Below, one piece after another: positions 46,515-56,900 of a stretch of 64,000 bases of DNA (positions are counted from its first letter, which is position 1; each line of letters starts with the position of its first letter). This DNA comes from DASQMT01 sp963835735 (GTDB lineage: Bacteria; Actinomycetota; Thermoleophilia; Solirubrobacterales; Solirubrobacteraceae). The notes under the pieces were generated by a model that was not told the origin of the DNA, ran no database searches, and saw nothing but the letters and a program-made list of their open reading frames with translations. Location: NCBI GenBank assembly GCA_963835735.1, contig CAWIGP010000001.1, positions 186,001 to 250,000 of the forward strand, in the 5' to 3' direction. Both the position numbers and the translations under genes were made by a program.

Positions 46515-47210
46515 GTGCGGGTCGCGCTGTTCATCACGTGTTTCAACGACACGCTGTTCCCGGCTACGGGGCGGGCGACAGTCGCCTTGCTCGAGCGGCT
46601 CGGGTGCGAGGTCGAGTTCCCGCTCGAGCAGACGTGCTGCGGCCAGATGCACGGCAACGCGGGCTACGAGGACGACGCGCGGGCGCTGGCGGAGCGCTTC
46701 GGGCGCGTGTTCGGCGGCGCGGAGGCGGTCGTCTCGCCGAGCGCGTCGTGCGTCGGGTTCGTGCGCGGACACTATGAGCGCCTCGGCGTGCCGTTCTCGG
46801 GCCCGCCGGTCTACGAGCTGTCGGAGTTCCTCGTCGACGTACTCGGGGTGGAGGACGTCGGCGCCTCGTTCCCGCACCGGGTCACGCTGCACCCGACGTG
46901 TCACTCGATCCGGGCGCTGGGGATCGGCGATCGGCCGGAGCGGCTGCTGCGCGCGGTGCGGGGGATCGACCTGGTGGAGCTCGACGGCGCGCGCGAGTGC
47001 TGCGGTTTCGGCGGCACGTTTGCCGTGAAGAATGCCGACACCTCGATGGCGATGCTCGGCGACAAGCTGCGCGGAGTGCTCGACACGCGCGCCGAGGTCT
47101 GCACCGCGGTCGACACCTCCTGCCTGATGCAGATCGGCGGCGCCCTGGAGCGGCAGCGCGCCGGAGTCCGCGTCATGCACCTGGCGCAGATCCTGGCGGC
47201 GCGCGAATGA
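46515..47210 (+). CDS. lutA: Lactate utilization protein A
   Basis: 231 residues with two cysteine-rich CCG domains (QTCCGQMHGNAGY and ECCGFGGTFAVKN), the LutA/GlcF-like redox subunit of the LutABC L-lactate oxidising complex. The GTG start is supported by a -10 box and by MRVALFITCFND beginning the first domain. The stop overlaps the lutB ATG by 3 nt. It stands back-to-back with the glycolate operon, separated by one secreted-protein gene. Confidence 0.92.
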   Translation: MRVALFITCFNDTLFPATGRATVALLERLGCEVEFPLEQTCCGQMHGNAGYEDDARALAERFGRVFGGAEAVVSPSASCVGFVRGHYERLGVPFSGPPVYELSEFLVDVLGVEDVGASFPHRVTLHPTCHSIRALGIGDRPERLLRAVRGIDLVELDGARECCGFGGTFAVKNADTSMAMLGDKLRGVLDTRAEVCTAVDTSCLMQIGGALERQRAGVRVMHLAQILAARE

Positions 47211-48618
47211 GCTTCCCCGCGGCGGCGCGGACGGCGCTGGCGGACGCGCAGCTGCGGCGCAACCTCGGCAAGGCCACGACGGCGATCCGCGAGAAGCGCG
47301 CGCGGGCGGTGGCGGAGCTCCCCGATTGGGAGGCGCTGCGCACGCGGGCGCGGCGATCAAGGCGCACACGATGGCGACGCTGCCCGCCCAGCTCGAGCAG
47401 CTGGAGGAGCGGGTCACCGCGGCGGGCGGGACCGTGCACTGGGCGCGCGACGGCGCCGAGGCGAACGAGATCATCGCCCGCGTCGTGCGCGCGCACGGGG
47501 CCGACGAGGTGATCAAGGTCAAGTCGCTGTCGACGGACGAGATCGGCCTCAACGAGGCGCTACGGCTGCGCGGGATCCGCGCGGTCGAGACCGACCTTGC
47601 CGAGCTGATCGTGCAGCTCGACGGCGACGAGCCGTCGCACATCCTCGTGCCGGCGATCCATCGCAACCGGGCGGAGATCGCGGCGCTGTTCGAGCGCACG
47701 ATCGCACCCGGGCAGGAGCTCGGCCTGGAGCCGACCGCGATCGCCGAGGCCGCGCGCCGGCACCTGCGCGAGAAGTTCCTCTCGGTGCCGGTCGCGGTCA
47801 GCGGCGCGAACTTCGGGATCGCCGAGACCGGTGCGGTCGGAGTGGTCGAGTCCGAGGGCAACGGGCGCATGTGCACGACGCTCCCGAACGTGCTGATCAC
47901 GCTGATGGGGATCGAGAAGGTGCTGCCGCAGTGGCGCGATCTCGAGGTGATGCTGCAGCTGCTGCCGCGCTCCTCGACCGCCGAGCGGATGAACCCGTAC
48001 ACGTCGATCTGGACCGGAGTGCGCGAAGGCGACGGCCCGCGCGAGTTCCATCTCGTGCTGCTCGACGCGGGCCGCACGCAGGTGCTCGCGGACGCGGTCG
48101 GTCGTCAGGCGCTGCACTGCATCCGCTGCTCGGCGTGCCTGAACTCCTGCCCGGTCTACTCGAGGACGGGCGGGCACGCGTACGAGTCGGTCTATCCCGG
48201 CCCTATCGGGGCGATCCTGACGCCGCAGCTCGGGGGCCTGGACCGCGCGCCGTCACTGCCGTGGGCGTCGTCGCTGTGCGGCGCCTGCTACGAGGTGTGC
48301 CCGGTCAAGATCGACATTCCCGAGGTGCTCGTGCACCTGCGGGGGCGGGTGGTCCGGGAGGTCAAGTCGCGCTGGAGCCCGGAGCGCCTCGCCATGGACG
48401 CGCTGGGCCGCGTGTTCCGGTCGCGCTCTCACTACGAGCGCGCGCAGCGGATGGCGCGCGCCGGAAACGGCCCGATCGCGCGGTTGCCCGGCCCGATGAG
48501 CGGCTGGACCGCGATGCGCGATCTGCCCGAGGTGCCGAAGGAGTCGTTCCGCGACTGGTGGGTGCGTCGAGCGGCCGCGTCGCCGCCGCCGCTCGACCCT
48601 CCCCGGCGCCCCGCATGA
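47207..48618 (+). CDS. lutB: Lactate utilization protein B (one -1 frameshift)
   Basis: Iron-sulfur subunit of about 470 residues. It begins MSFPAAARTALADAQLRRN; the frame breaks near 47345 between DWEALR and AGAAIKAHTMATL, where one base seems missing by comparison with family spacing. Beyond it come DEIGLNEALR, SGANFGIAETGAV, and two 4Fe-4S motifs (HCIRCSACLNSCPVYSR and LCGACYEVCPVKI). It ends with a short Pro-rich tail and overlaps the lutC ATG by 4 nt. Confidence 0.88.
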
Positions 48619-49250
48619 CCGCACGCGCCGAGATCCTCGCGCGCATCGACGCCGCGCTCGGGCCGGCGCCGGCGGTGCCGGACGTCCCGCGCGAGTACCG
48701 CCGGGCCGGCAGCGGACCGCCCGCCGGCGACCCGGCGGTCGTGGACCGCTTCTGCGAGCGCGCAGCGGAGTACCGCGCCAGCGTGCGCCGCGTCGCTCCC
48801 GGCGCGCTCGAGGACGCCGTGGTGGCGGCGTGCCGGGAGCGCGGCGCGCGCCGCCTCGCCGTCCCCCCGGGCGCGTCGCACCGCCTGCCGGGGCTCGAGC
48901 TGCTGATCGACGACCCGCCGATCTCGGCACGCGGACTGGACCAGGTCGACGGCGTGCTCACGGGCTGCGCGCTGGCGATCGCCGAGACCGGCACGATCGT
49001 GCTCGACGGTGGCGAGCGCAGCGGCCGCCGTGCGCTGTCGCTGGTGCCGGACTTCCACGTCTGCCTCGTCGAGGCCGAGCGCATCCACGCAGCGGTACCC
49101 GACGCGATCGCCGCGCTCGCGCCGGCGGCCGCGGAGGGCCGGCCGCTCACGTTCGTGTCCGGGCCGAGCGCCACGTCGGACATCGAGCTCGAACGCGTCG
49201 AGGGCGTGCACGGCCCGCGTACGCTCGTGATCCTCGTGCTTGAGGCCTGA
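48615..49250 (+). CDS. lutC: Lactate utilization protein C
   Basis: 211 residues of the LUD domain: VDGVLTGCALAIAETGTIVLDGG, SLVPDFHVCLVEAERI and GPSATSDIELERVEGVHGP (in parts) are the family signatures. The third member of lutABC, coupled to lutB. Its stop overlaps the following ATG region by one base, so the peptidase gene could be co-transcribed. Confidence 0.9.
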   Translation: MTARAEILARIDAALGPAPAVPDVPREYRRAGSGPPAGDPAVVDRFCERAAEYRASVRRVAPGALEDAVVAACRERGARRLAVPPGASHRLPGLELLIDDPPISARGLDQVDGVLTGCALAIAETGTIVLDGGERSGRRALSLVPDFHVCLVEAERIHAAVPDAIAALAPAAAEGRPLTFVSGPSATSDIELERVEGVHGPRTLVILVLEA

Positions 49251-49251
49251 G

Positions 49252-50523
49252 ATGCAGCGCACGCTGCTGTTCGCGCTCTTGATGGCGCTGGGAGTAGCGA
49301 CCCCGGCTGCGGCCGGCGAGCCGGACGCGACGGCGCCTGCTTACGACGTGGCGCTGACCGGCTCGCAGCAGGGCTTCCGCTGGACCGGACGGGAGACGAT
49401 CGGCTTCACCAATCCCGGCGTCGCCCCGCTCGAGGAGGTCTGGGTCCGGCTCTGGGGGAACGGGCCGTTCGGCTGTCGCGGCAAGCGCCATGTGCGGATC
49501 GCGAACGTCGCCGGCGCGCGCCCGGGCGACCCGGCCGCGCACTGCACCGCGATTCCGCTGCGGCTCGTCGCGCCGCTGGCGCCGGGGGCGCGCGGGAGCG
49601 TGGCGTTCGACGTCGAGATCCGCGTCCCGGACATGCCAGATCGGTTCGGCCGCGGGCGCCAGGTCGCGCTGCTGTCGAACGCGATCCCGGTGCTCGCGCA
49701 CCTCGAGCGCGGTGCATGGCGGCTCGACCGCTACTTCGGCTCGGGCGAGACGTGGACCTACCCCGCCGCGGAGTGGACGGTGCGCCTCGACGCGCCGCGC
49801 GGGATTCGCGTCGCTGCGCCGGGTGTTCGCCGGCGCGACGGCAGCCGTCGGCTCGAGCGCGGCCGCGACTACTCGTTCGCTGCCGGCAGGATGCGATCGC
49901 TGCGCCGCCGCATCGGTGGGGTCGCCGTGACCGTGTGGGGCGCGCGCGGCAAGCCACGCAGGCAGATCGTCAAGACGATGCGGATCGCGCGCAACCGCCT
50001 TCCGCGGCTGGCGCGCCTGTACGGCCCATACGGCTGGCCCGACCTGCAGATCGTCGTCGCCGCCGAGGCCGCGATGGAGCACACCGGGCTGATCATGACG
50101 CCGCCGGCCGACTACGTCGTCACGCACGAGCTGGCGCACGAGTGGTGGTATGCGCTGGTCTCCAACGACCAGGCCGAGGCGCCGTGGCTCGACGAGGCGT
50201 TCGCGTCGTACTCCGAGGAGGCGGCGGGGGCGCAGTCGCAGCCGTGGTGCCGCGAACCGGGCCCGTCCGCGCGGCTCGTCACGCGCCCGGTCGACTTCTT
50301 CCGCGGCCGCCTGATCGACTACGGCGCCGTGTACTTCGAGGGCGCCTGCCTGCTCGACGTGCTGCGCCGGCGCATGGGAAGCGGGAGGTTCGACGCGGCG
50401 CTGCGCGCGTACGTCGACGCCAACCGCTACGGCTGGTCGACGGCGGCGGAGTTCCGCACGGCGATGGACGCCGCGTCGCCGGTCTCGCTCGACGCCCTCT
50501 GGCGCCGCTATCGCGTCAGCTGA
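49252..50523 (+). CDS. Secreted M1-like zinc metallopeptidase
   Basis: 423 residues. Signal peptide MQRTLLFALLMALGVATPAAAG; an M1-type N-domain (YDVALTGSQQGFRWTGRETIGFTN); the GAMEN-like loop AAMEHTGLI; the zinc site HELAHEWW with His292, Glu293 and His296, and the third ligand Glu315 in PWLDEAFASY, exact HExxH-x18-E spacing. Short for M1: the C-terminal helical domain is reduced. It is likely an extracytoplasmic aminopeptidase; the substrate is unknown. It starts one base after lutC. Confidence 0.85.
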   Translation: MQRTLLFALLMALGVATPAAAGEPDATAPAYDVALTGSQQGFRWTGRETIGFTNPGVAPLEEVWVRLWGNGPFGCRGKRHVRIANVAGARPGDPAAHCTAIPLRLVAPLAPGARGSVAFDVEIRVPDMPDRFGRGRQVALLSNAIPVLAHLERGAWRLDRYFGSGETWTYPAAEWTVRLDAPRGIRVAAPGVRRRDGSRRLERGRDYSFAAGRMRSLRRRIGGVAVTVWGARGKPRRQIVKTMRIARNRLPRLARLYGPYGWPDLQIVVAAEAAMEHTGLIMTPPADYVVTHELAHEWWYALVSNDQAEAPWLDEAFASYSEEAAGAQSQPWCREPGPSARLVTRPVDFFRGRLIDYGAVYFEGACLLDVLRRRMGSGRFDAALRAYVDANRYGWSTAAEFRTAMDAASPVSLDALWRRYRVS

Positions 50524-50527
50524 CTCC

Positions 50528-51602
50528 TCAGAACCGCACGACGACCGTGTCGCCGACGGCGGTGTTGATCCATGCCTCGCGCCCCGTCACCGTCAGGCCG
50601 GTGCTGCCGAACGTGTCGAGCGCGGTGGAGATCACCGTCTTCCCGCTGTCGGCCGCGACGGCGGTGAGCCGGTCCGACTGGCGCGCGGTGCTGGTGTGCA
50701 CCCAGATCAGCCCGTCGCGCGGCGGCGGACGCGTTGACGCGATCGCCGATCGAGCGCTCCCAGAGCACGCGGCCGGTGCTCCCGTCGAGCCGCGCGAACG
50801 TGTTGCCGATTCCCGCCATCACATCGGGGCCGTAGCCGAAGATGCCGTCCGCGCCCTCGAGCCCGGACGCGAAGTCGCCGAGCTGCTCGCCGGTTCCGGC
50901 GTCGTACCGCTGGATGCGGCCGTCGGTCCGCAACGACCACAGGACGTCCTCACCGAGCGCGAACCCGCGCACGTCGGTTTCTGCCGTCCGCGCGCCGACG
51001 ACGCGAAGCCCTCGACCGGTCCGCGGGTCGAGCTGCAGCGCGCCCTCGAGGTCGATCGCCCAGACGCCCCCGGGCGAGCTCAGGACGCTGCGCGCTCCGA
51101 ACGGCTCGCCGGCCGGCGTGCGCAGCGGCACTCGCCCGACGATGCGGTCGGTCGCCGGATCGATCCGCTCCAGCTCCGTCGCGTCGTCGCTTCGCACCCA
51201 CAGCTCGCCTTCGACCGGCTCCATCACGAGATCCACTCCGGTACCGACCGGGATGCGCGCCAGCACCCTCCGCGTCTCGGGGTCGACGCGCACCACGTCA
51301 CCGGCGACGGAGTCGGCGATCCAGACAGAACCGTAGGCGCTCAGTATCTGGGCCGGGTTGCCGGTCAGGTCCAGGTTCGCGACGACTCGCGGGGCGGACG
51401 GCTCGGGCTCGTCGCGCAGGAGCACCACACCGGCCACCACGGCGATGACGGCGAGCAGCGCGGCCAACCCGCCGGCCGCGGCCGGGGACATGATCTGGCG
51501 GCGCGTTCGGAGGAACGCGTGGCCGAAGGCGCCTCTGCGCGCCTCGCGCGCCGCTGCGTCGCGGAGCTGCAGTTGGAGCCTGGTCACGAAGTCCTCTTTC
51601 AT
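50528..51602 (-). CDS. Membrane-anchored beta-propeller protein, sigma-factor partner (one +1 frameshift)
   Basis: About 357 residues. A cytoplasmic ~40-residue helix (FVTRLQLQLRDAAAREARRG), one membrane helix (GGLAALLAVIAVVAGVVLL) and an outer YVTN/Vgb-like propeller (YGSVWIADSVAGDVVRVDPET and repeats). The frame breaks near 50717, after SAAAR, by one extra base; the repaired end reads REAWINTAVGD and stops at 50528. Its ATG overlaps the sigma-factor stop (ATGA), the classical position of an anti-sigma factor, but no zinc-binding anti-sigma motif is seen. A membrane sensor controlling the sigma factor is inference. Confidence 0.75.
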
Positions 51603-52144
51603 CGACGTGGTCCCATCTTCTGGCGGACTGCGGCGAGCCCACGGCTGACCCGCTTGCGTACGACCATCTCCGACGTCTCCTGCGCCCGCGCGATCTCTTG
51701 GTAGCCCTGGCCCTCGATCACGTGCGCGCGCACGGCGTCGCGCTGGTCGGGGGCGAGGAGCTCGAGCAGCGCCGTGGCGCCCTCGCCCTCGGCGAGCGAT
51801 TCGATGCGCGTGCAGTCGTCGTCGTCGAGCTCGAGGCGCTCCATACCGAGCCGCCGGCGAGCTCGGCGCTCTGCGAAGCCGCGGCGCTGCGCATCCGTGA
51901 GCTTGTGCATCGCGATCCCGAACAGCCAGGCGGCCGCGGCGCCCCTCTCCGGCCGGAACCGACGGCGATCCGCCAGCGCGGCGGCGAACGTCTCCGCGGT
52001 CAGGTCGGCGGCCAGCTCGGGATCATGGGTGCGCCGGGCAAAGAACCCGAGAAGCGCCTCCACGTGGCGCAGGTAGAACGTCTCGAAGGACGCCGGGTCG
52101 CGGTCCACGAGGAGGGCTTCGTCGGTGAGGGCGTTCGTGCCCAT
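51599..52144 (-). CDS. ECF-type RNA polymerase sigma factor
   Basis: 181 residues. Region 2: DPASFETFYLRHVEALLGFFARRTHDPELAADLTAETF (in parts; -10 recognition and core binding). Region 4: LLAPDQRDAVRAHVIEGQGYQEIARAQETSEMVVRKRVSRGL (in parts; helix-turn-helix). The start is ATG 52144, where region 2 begins correctly; the much longer open frame upstream is antisense to other genes. Coupled to the propeller gene and divergent from a lipoprotein gene, which is a likely target. Confidence 0.9.
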   Translation of the reverse strand: MGTNALTDEALLVDRDPASFETFYLRHVEALLGFFARRTHDPELAADLTAETFAAALADRRRFRPERGAAAAWLFGIAMHKLTDAQRRGFAERRARRRLGMERLELDDDDCTRIESLAEGEGATALLELLAPDQRDAVRAHVIEGQGYQEIARAQETSEMVVRKRVSRGLAAVRQKMGPRR

Positions 52145-52161
52145 GCATACGCTTCTTCGCA

Positions 52162-52171
52162 GCAGCGCTGC
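52162..52171. promoter_or_regulatory. 10-bp palindrome between sigma factor and lipoprotein genes
   Basis: GCAGCGCTGC, 18 nt upstream of the sigma-factor ATG in the 132-nt divergent gap. A possible operator; the short length makes chance occurrence likely. Confidence 0.25.
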
Positions 52172-52276
52172 GGTTGTGACCGACCCTACCGGCGCGTCAG
52201 TACGCCGTGGTATCAGCGAGAGCCGGCACTCCCTCCTTTCGCGTGGACGCACGATCCACAAGGCAAGGAGGACGAG

Positions 52277-52561
52277 ATGGACAGAAGGATGCTGGCCATC
52301 GGAGCCGCGACGGTCGCCTTGGCGGCAGTCGGCTGCGGCGAAGACGTCGCCACGGACCGGGCGATCAAGGTCCCGGAGGCAGAGGCCGAATACGTGGTCC
52401 CGGCGAGGAACGGGGGCAGCCCGGGCAGCAGCGACGCCGCCCAGGGCAACAACACCCGGCCGCAGACCGACCCGACGTGCAACGACTGCGAAGTCACGCG
52501 AGAGAAGGGCGTCGAGCAGCAGCGCATGTACTACGAGGGCACACGTCCTGACGGGCGTTAG
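52277..52561 (+). CDS. Small putative lipoprotein
   Basis: 94 residues with a strong SD (AGGAGGA) before ATG 52277. Signal II-like start MDRRMLAIGAATVALAAVGC gives a lipobox AVGC, so Cys20 would be lipidated. The mature part is hydrophilic, with a CNDC pair near residue 70 (PTCNDCEVTRE). No family recognised. It is divergent from the ECF sigma factor. Confidence 0.6.
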   Translation: MDRRMLAIGAATVALAAVGCGEDVATDRAIKVPEAEAEYVVPARNGGSPGSSDAAQGNNTRPQTDPTCNDCEVTREKGVEQQRMYYEGTRPDGR

Positions 52562-53460
52562 TAAGCCGTCGTTCGGGCCCGGTGGCGGGGATGAGCCTTG
52601 TAGCGCGGCTCGCCGCCGCGGTGCCAGAGCGCGTTGTCGACCGCGGTCGCCGTCGTGGCGCCGTGCGCGGCGACGAGCAGCTCGACCGCGTGCAGCGCAC
52701 AGGCGCGGATCTCCACCTCCTCGGGCGAGTCGTGCTCGATCAGCTCGCCGCGGTCGATCCGCGCCACGAGGTCGTCCTCGAACGTGAGCACGCCGTCGAT
52801 CCGGAGCACGTGGGGGACGAGGTTGTCCGCGAACAGGGTCAGCGCGGCGATGTCGTCCGCGGGTGCGATGCCCTGCAGGTGCAAGTCGGCGGCGGCGAGC
52901 TGGGCGCGCTTGAAGAACGGCACCGGCGCGCCGTCGTATGGCGAGACGTCGTACCAGGTGGGCAGGCCGGCGAGGCGCTCGGCCAATGCGACGGCCGAGC
53001 CGTCGCCGGAGCGGGCGAGCGCGAGGAACGAGCCGCCGTGCACGGCGAGCACATGCGCCCCGAGCTCGCGCAGCGCGGGCGCGAACAGCGCCATCAGCGG
53101 ATGCGCGGGATCCTGGCCGCCGAACGTGGCGGCGGCATCGGCCGCGCCGACGCGGGTCAGCTCCTCCGCGGTCCAGGGGCCGCGCGCCCTCAGGCCGGCC
53201 TCGACCGTGCGGAACCCGGACAGGCCGGCCGGCTTGCGCAGCGTCGGGAACCAGCCCGAGCCGAAGTTGACCGCGTTGAGCTGGAGCCCGAACGCGGCGC
53301 GCCGCTCGTCCGACGCGCCGGGCGCAAGGTCGGGCGCGGGCGGCGAGCCGGCCGGCAGGGTGCGCGCGTAACCGGGGATGGCACCGCGCTCGACGTGGAC
53401 ATGCCGTGCGACGTCCGAGACGCGCGCGCAGGCGGTCCGGATGTCGTCCGGCAGGCTCAT
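52558..53460 (-). CDS. Queuosine-salvage protein (DUF2419/QNG1-like)
   Basis: 300 residues from ATG 53460 (MSLPDDIRTACARV); ATG 53472 is an alternative. Family landmarks: FGLQLNAVNFGSGWFPTL, SPYDGAPVPFFKRAQLAAADLH, LTLFADNLVPHVLR and SPEEVEIRACALHAVELL. Members hydrolyse queuosine 5'-phosphate to release queuine, letting cells reuse the modified tRNA base. No tgt or queuine transporter lies nearby. The stop overlaps the lipoprotein gene by 4 nt; the start faces the PPOX gene. Confidence 0.75.
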   Translation of the reverse strand: MSLPDDIRTACARVSDVARHVHVERGAIPGYARTLPAGSPPAPDLAPGASDERRAAFGLQLNAVNFGSGWFPTLRKPAGLSGFRTVEAGLRARGPWTAEELTRVGAADAAATFGGQDPAHPLMALFAPALRELGAHVLAVHGGSFLALARSGDGSAVALAERLAGLPTWYDVSPYDGAPVPFFKRAQLAAADLHLQGIAPADDIAALTLFADNLVPHVLRIDGVLTFEDDLVARIDRGELIEHDSPEEVEIRACALHAVELLVAAHGATTATAVDNALWHRGGEPRYKAHPRHRARTTAY

Positions 53461-53495
53461 CGAGCGGGGCATGTTGGCATGCGACGATGAGGCGC

Positions 53496-53909
53496 ATGGC
53501 ACAGCTTCCCGACGACGTCCGAGCGCTGTTCGAAGGCCCGAACTTCGCCCACATCGCGACGGTGCTGCCCGACGGCGGCCCGCACAGCGTCCCGATCTGG
53601 GTCGGGCTGGAGGGCGACCGGATCGCGTTCTTCACCCAGGAGAACTCGCGCAAGGCGCGCAACATCGCGAGCGACCCGCGCGTCGCGCTATCGATCGCGG
53701 ATTTCGACAACCCGTATCGCTACGCGACCGTCCGTGGGCGCGTCGTCGATCGCGTGGACGGCGACGCGGCGCTGGAGGTGATGGACCGCTTGTCGGTCCG
53801 CTACATCGGCACGCCGTTCCCATACCGCGATTCGGGCACGGCGTACTTCATCGAGCCCGAGCGGAGCTCGTTCGAGCAGCTGGGCTTCGAGCACACGCCG
53901 CCGCGCTAG
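53496..53909 (+). CDS. PPOX-class (split-barrel) flavin/F420-dependent oxidoreductase family protein
   Basis: 137 residues: FAHIATVLPDGGPHSVPIWVG, RIAFFTQENSRKARNIASDPRVAL and FDNPYRYATVRGRVV (in parts) are typical of the PPOX split barrel. Actinobacterial members often use F420 rather than FMN; which is used here cannot be told. ATG 53496 is chosen because MAQLPDDVRALFEG begins the domain. Divergent from the queuosine-salvage gene. Confidence 0.8.
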   Translation: MAQLPDDVRALFEGPNFAHIATVLPDGGPHSVPIWVGLEGDRIAFFTQENSRKARNIASDPRVALSIADFDNPYRYATVRGRVVDRVDGDAALEVMDRLSVRYIGTPFPYRDSGTAYFIEPERSSFEQLGFEHTPPR

Positions 53910-53979
53910 CGCGAAGCCCGGTAAAGGCCGCCCGGACGCCGGCCTCGCGGTCAGATCGCCGTCCGGACCATCGGCGGTG

Positions 53980-56900
53980 CTAATCCTCGACGAGCTCTGG
54001 GCCCAGCCGCGTCACCCGCTCTACATCCGCACCCGCGACGCTGGCGATGTTGTTTGAGCCCTTGCCGTCCGTGACACGCAGGATCGTGACCGCCCCTTGC
54101 ACGACGTCGCCGCGGCGGTCGAAGGCGACGGGGCCGGTCAGGCCGTCGGGAGCGTCGGTGCGGAACAGCTCCTCGATCACCGAGCTGCGCGTGCCGTCCG
54201 ACCGCTCGATCGCGTCGAGCAGGACGTCGGTCGCGTGTGCCGCATAGACCGCGAACGGCTCCACCGTCACCCCGGGCTGGGTTCGCGAGAAACGCTCGAC
54301 GAACGCGGCGCCGGCGGGCGGGAGCTCCTCCGTCGGCATGCCGCCGACCGCGAGGAACACGCCGTGTGCGGCGGGACCGGCGGCACGCCGGAGAACCGCG
54401 GGCGGCGCGAGGCCGTCGGGTCCCATCAGGTCGACGCCCTCGCCCAGCCGGGCGCGCAGTTCGCGGATCACCCGGCCGCCGTTGTTGAAGATCAGGCCGG
54501 AGACGAACACGGCCTCGGCGCCCGAGCGCGCCACCCGCTCGGCGAGCCGCTCGTAATCGCGCGCGGCCGGGTTCCACGTCTCACGGCCCGCGACGTCGAG
54601 CCCGAGCCGGCGGGAGGCATTGGCGAACCCGTAAGCCAGGGCGGTGGAGTAGCCGACCTCTCCGTCGTCGAGTACGAACACGCGGCGGCGGCCACGGTCC
54701 CGTGCGAGCTGCGCCAGTGCTGCGGCCTGGAGGTCGTCCGCAGGGTAGATGCGGACAAAGTTGCGGCGGCCGGTGGGATACAGGCCGGCAAGCTCATCGG
54801 TGCCCTCGAGCGGGCGGGTGAGCCCGATGTAGGAGTTGAGCGGCGAGATCATGCCCAGGGGGCCGCCCTCTGCCCGGTTGAGCAGAGGCAGCATCCGGAA
54901 CGCGCACGGCGAGTTCAACGTGCCGATCACGCCGATGACGTCGGGATTGGCGGCGTAGGCGCGCGCGTTCGCCGCGCACTTGCCCTCGTCGTACAGCCCC
55001 GTTCCTGCGAGCGCGTCGTCGCACGACTGGAATGCGAGCCGGAGCCGGCCGGCGCGGAAGCCGCGTTCGCGCAGGACGAGCGTGATCGCCTGCGCCATCT
55101 GGGTGGCTGTCAGGCGCGCGTCCCCCTGCAACGGCAGATCCGAGACGATGAGCGCGTCGGCCTTCCCGTCGGCGCCGGCGACGGCCGGCTCGCACACCGA
55201 CGCGGGCAGCTGCTGGACACCCGCGACACTGCGGGTAGTGGGCGCCGCGCCTGCACCGGTGACCGCGACCCATACTGTGTCGCCGTCGATCGCCAGCCCG
55301 CGCGGAGTGCCGCCGAGCCGCACCGTGCGCGTGACGCGCATGACCGCGCCGTCCACCGCAGTGAGCGTGCCCGCGATGGCGTTCGCGAGCCAGACGCTGC
55401 GCCCGGACGCGACGACCGTCGTCGCGCCCGCCTCGACTTCGACCGCGCCGATCACCTCGTCACGGCCGCGGCCGATCCGCCACAGCTTGGGTTCGAGCCA
55501 GCCGGTGACCCAGACGGCATCGTCGCCCACCGCGATCGCCCCGGGTTCGCGCGTCGGCAGCCGCACCCGGCGCCGGATGCGGGCCGTCCGCTCGTCGAGC
55601 TCCGCCAGCGTGCCGCCGACCCCGAGGGCCCACACGCCGGCGCCGCCGGTGGCGATCGCGGAGGCGCGGAAGCCCCGCACCGTCGCGGTGATCTCGGCGC
55701 TAGCGGGGTCGATGCGGACCACGGATTGCGCCGACGTGACCGCCCACACGGCGCCGTGCGAGGCCGCGAGGTGCCCTGCGCCGCCCTGCGACGCGGTGGA
55801 CCCGCTCGCCGGCAGTGGCACCGCCGCCTGCTGGCGGCCCGTCGCCGGGTCGAGCGCGACGACCTCGTCCGCGATCGGTCCCAGCGCCTGGGTCTCCTCG
55901 TTGCGACGGCCGTTCGCGACCCAGATCGCCCCCGAGCGGGAGACGACGTCGACCGGCGTTGCGCCGGTGGCAAGGGTGTCGACAGCTCCTGACGACGGGT
56001 CGACGCGCAGGAGCGTCCTGGCCTCGCTGTCGACCGCCCAAACGTCCCCCGCGTGGACCGTCACCGTCGCCGGCGTCTGCCCGGCCGGGATGCGGCGCTC
56101 GATGCGGCCGGTCGCGGCGTTGAGAGCCACGAGCTGCCCGGTCCCGGTCGCGGGAGCCCGGGCCGGCTCGCCGCGGGTGAGCAGGATCGCGGCGGCGGCG
56201 ATAGCGAGCAGGGCGCCGCCGGCGAGCAGCAGCAGGCCGGCACGGCGGCGGCGGGTGGGTGAAGGCTTGATCGGCGCCGGGGCCGGGGCGTCGAGCGACT
56301 CGTCCTGGCGCAGGATGCTCTCGTGCAGCCGCGTGAGCATGGGGCCCGGTTCGATCCCGAGCTCGTCGACGAGCATGCGCCGCGCCGCGGCGTACGCGGC
56401 GAGTGCCTCGGCCTGGCGGCCGCTGCGGTAGAGCGCCAGCATCAGCTGCGCCCGCAGGCCCTCGCGCAGGGGCTCGCGCGGCGACCGCCGCCTCGAGCTC
56501 GCCGACGACGTCCGCGTGTCGCCCGAGCGCGACGTCGGCGTCGATGCGGCGCTCGAACGCGACGAGGCGCCGTTCCTCGAGCCGCGCGCTCTCGGTCCGG
56601 GCCCACGGCTGGTCGGCGAACTCGTCCAGCGCCGGCCCGCGCCAGAGGGCGAGCGCCTCGCGCAGTGTCGACGCCGCGCGCTCGGGCTCGCCGGCGGCGA
56701 GTTCCCGCTGGCCGTTGTCGAGGAGGAGCTCGAAGCGGGCCGCGTCGAGCGAGTCGTCCTCCAGCTCGAGCTCGTACGCATGCCCGCGGGTGCGCAGCAT
56801 GTCGCCCGCGGGCAGCTCACGCCGAAGTTGCGAGACGAGGTTCTGCACGACCTTGGGGGCGGTCGCCGGGGCGTGGCCGTTCCACAGCTCCTCGACGATG

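Noticed and set aside
51599..53710. A 703-codon open frame joining the sigma factor to upstream sequence
   Set aside because: The extra N-terminal part is antisense to the lipoprotein and in another frame of the queuosine-salvage gene; the sigma domain starts properly at ATG 52144.
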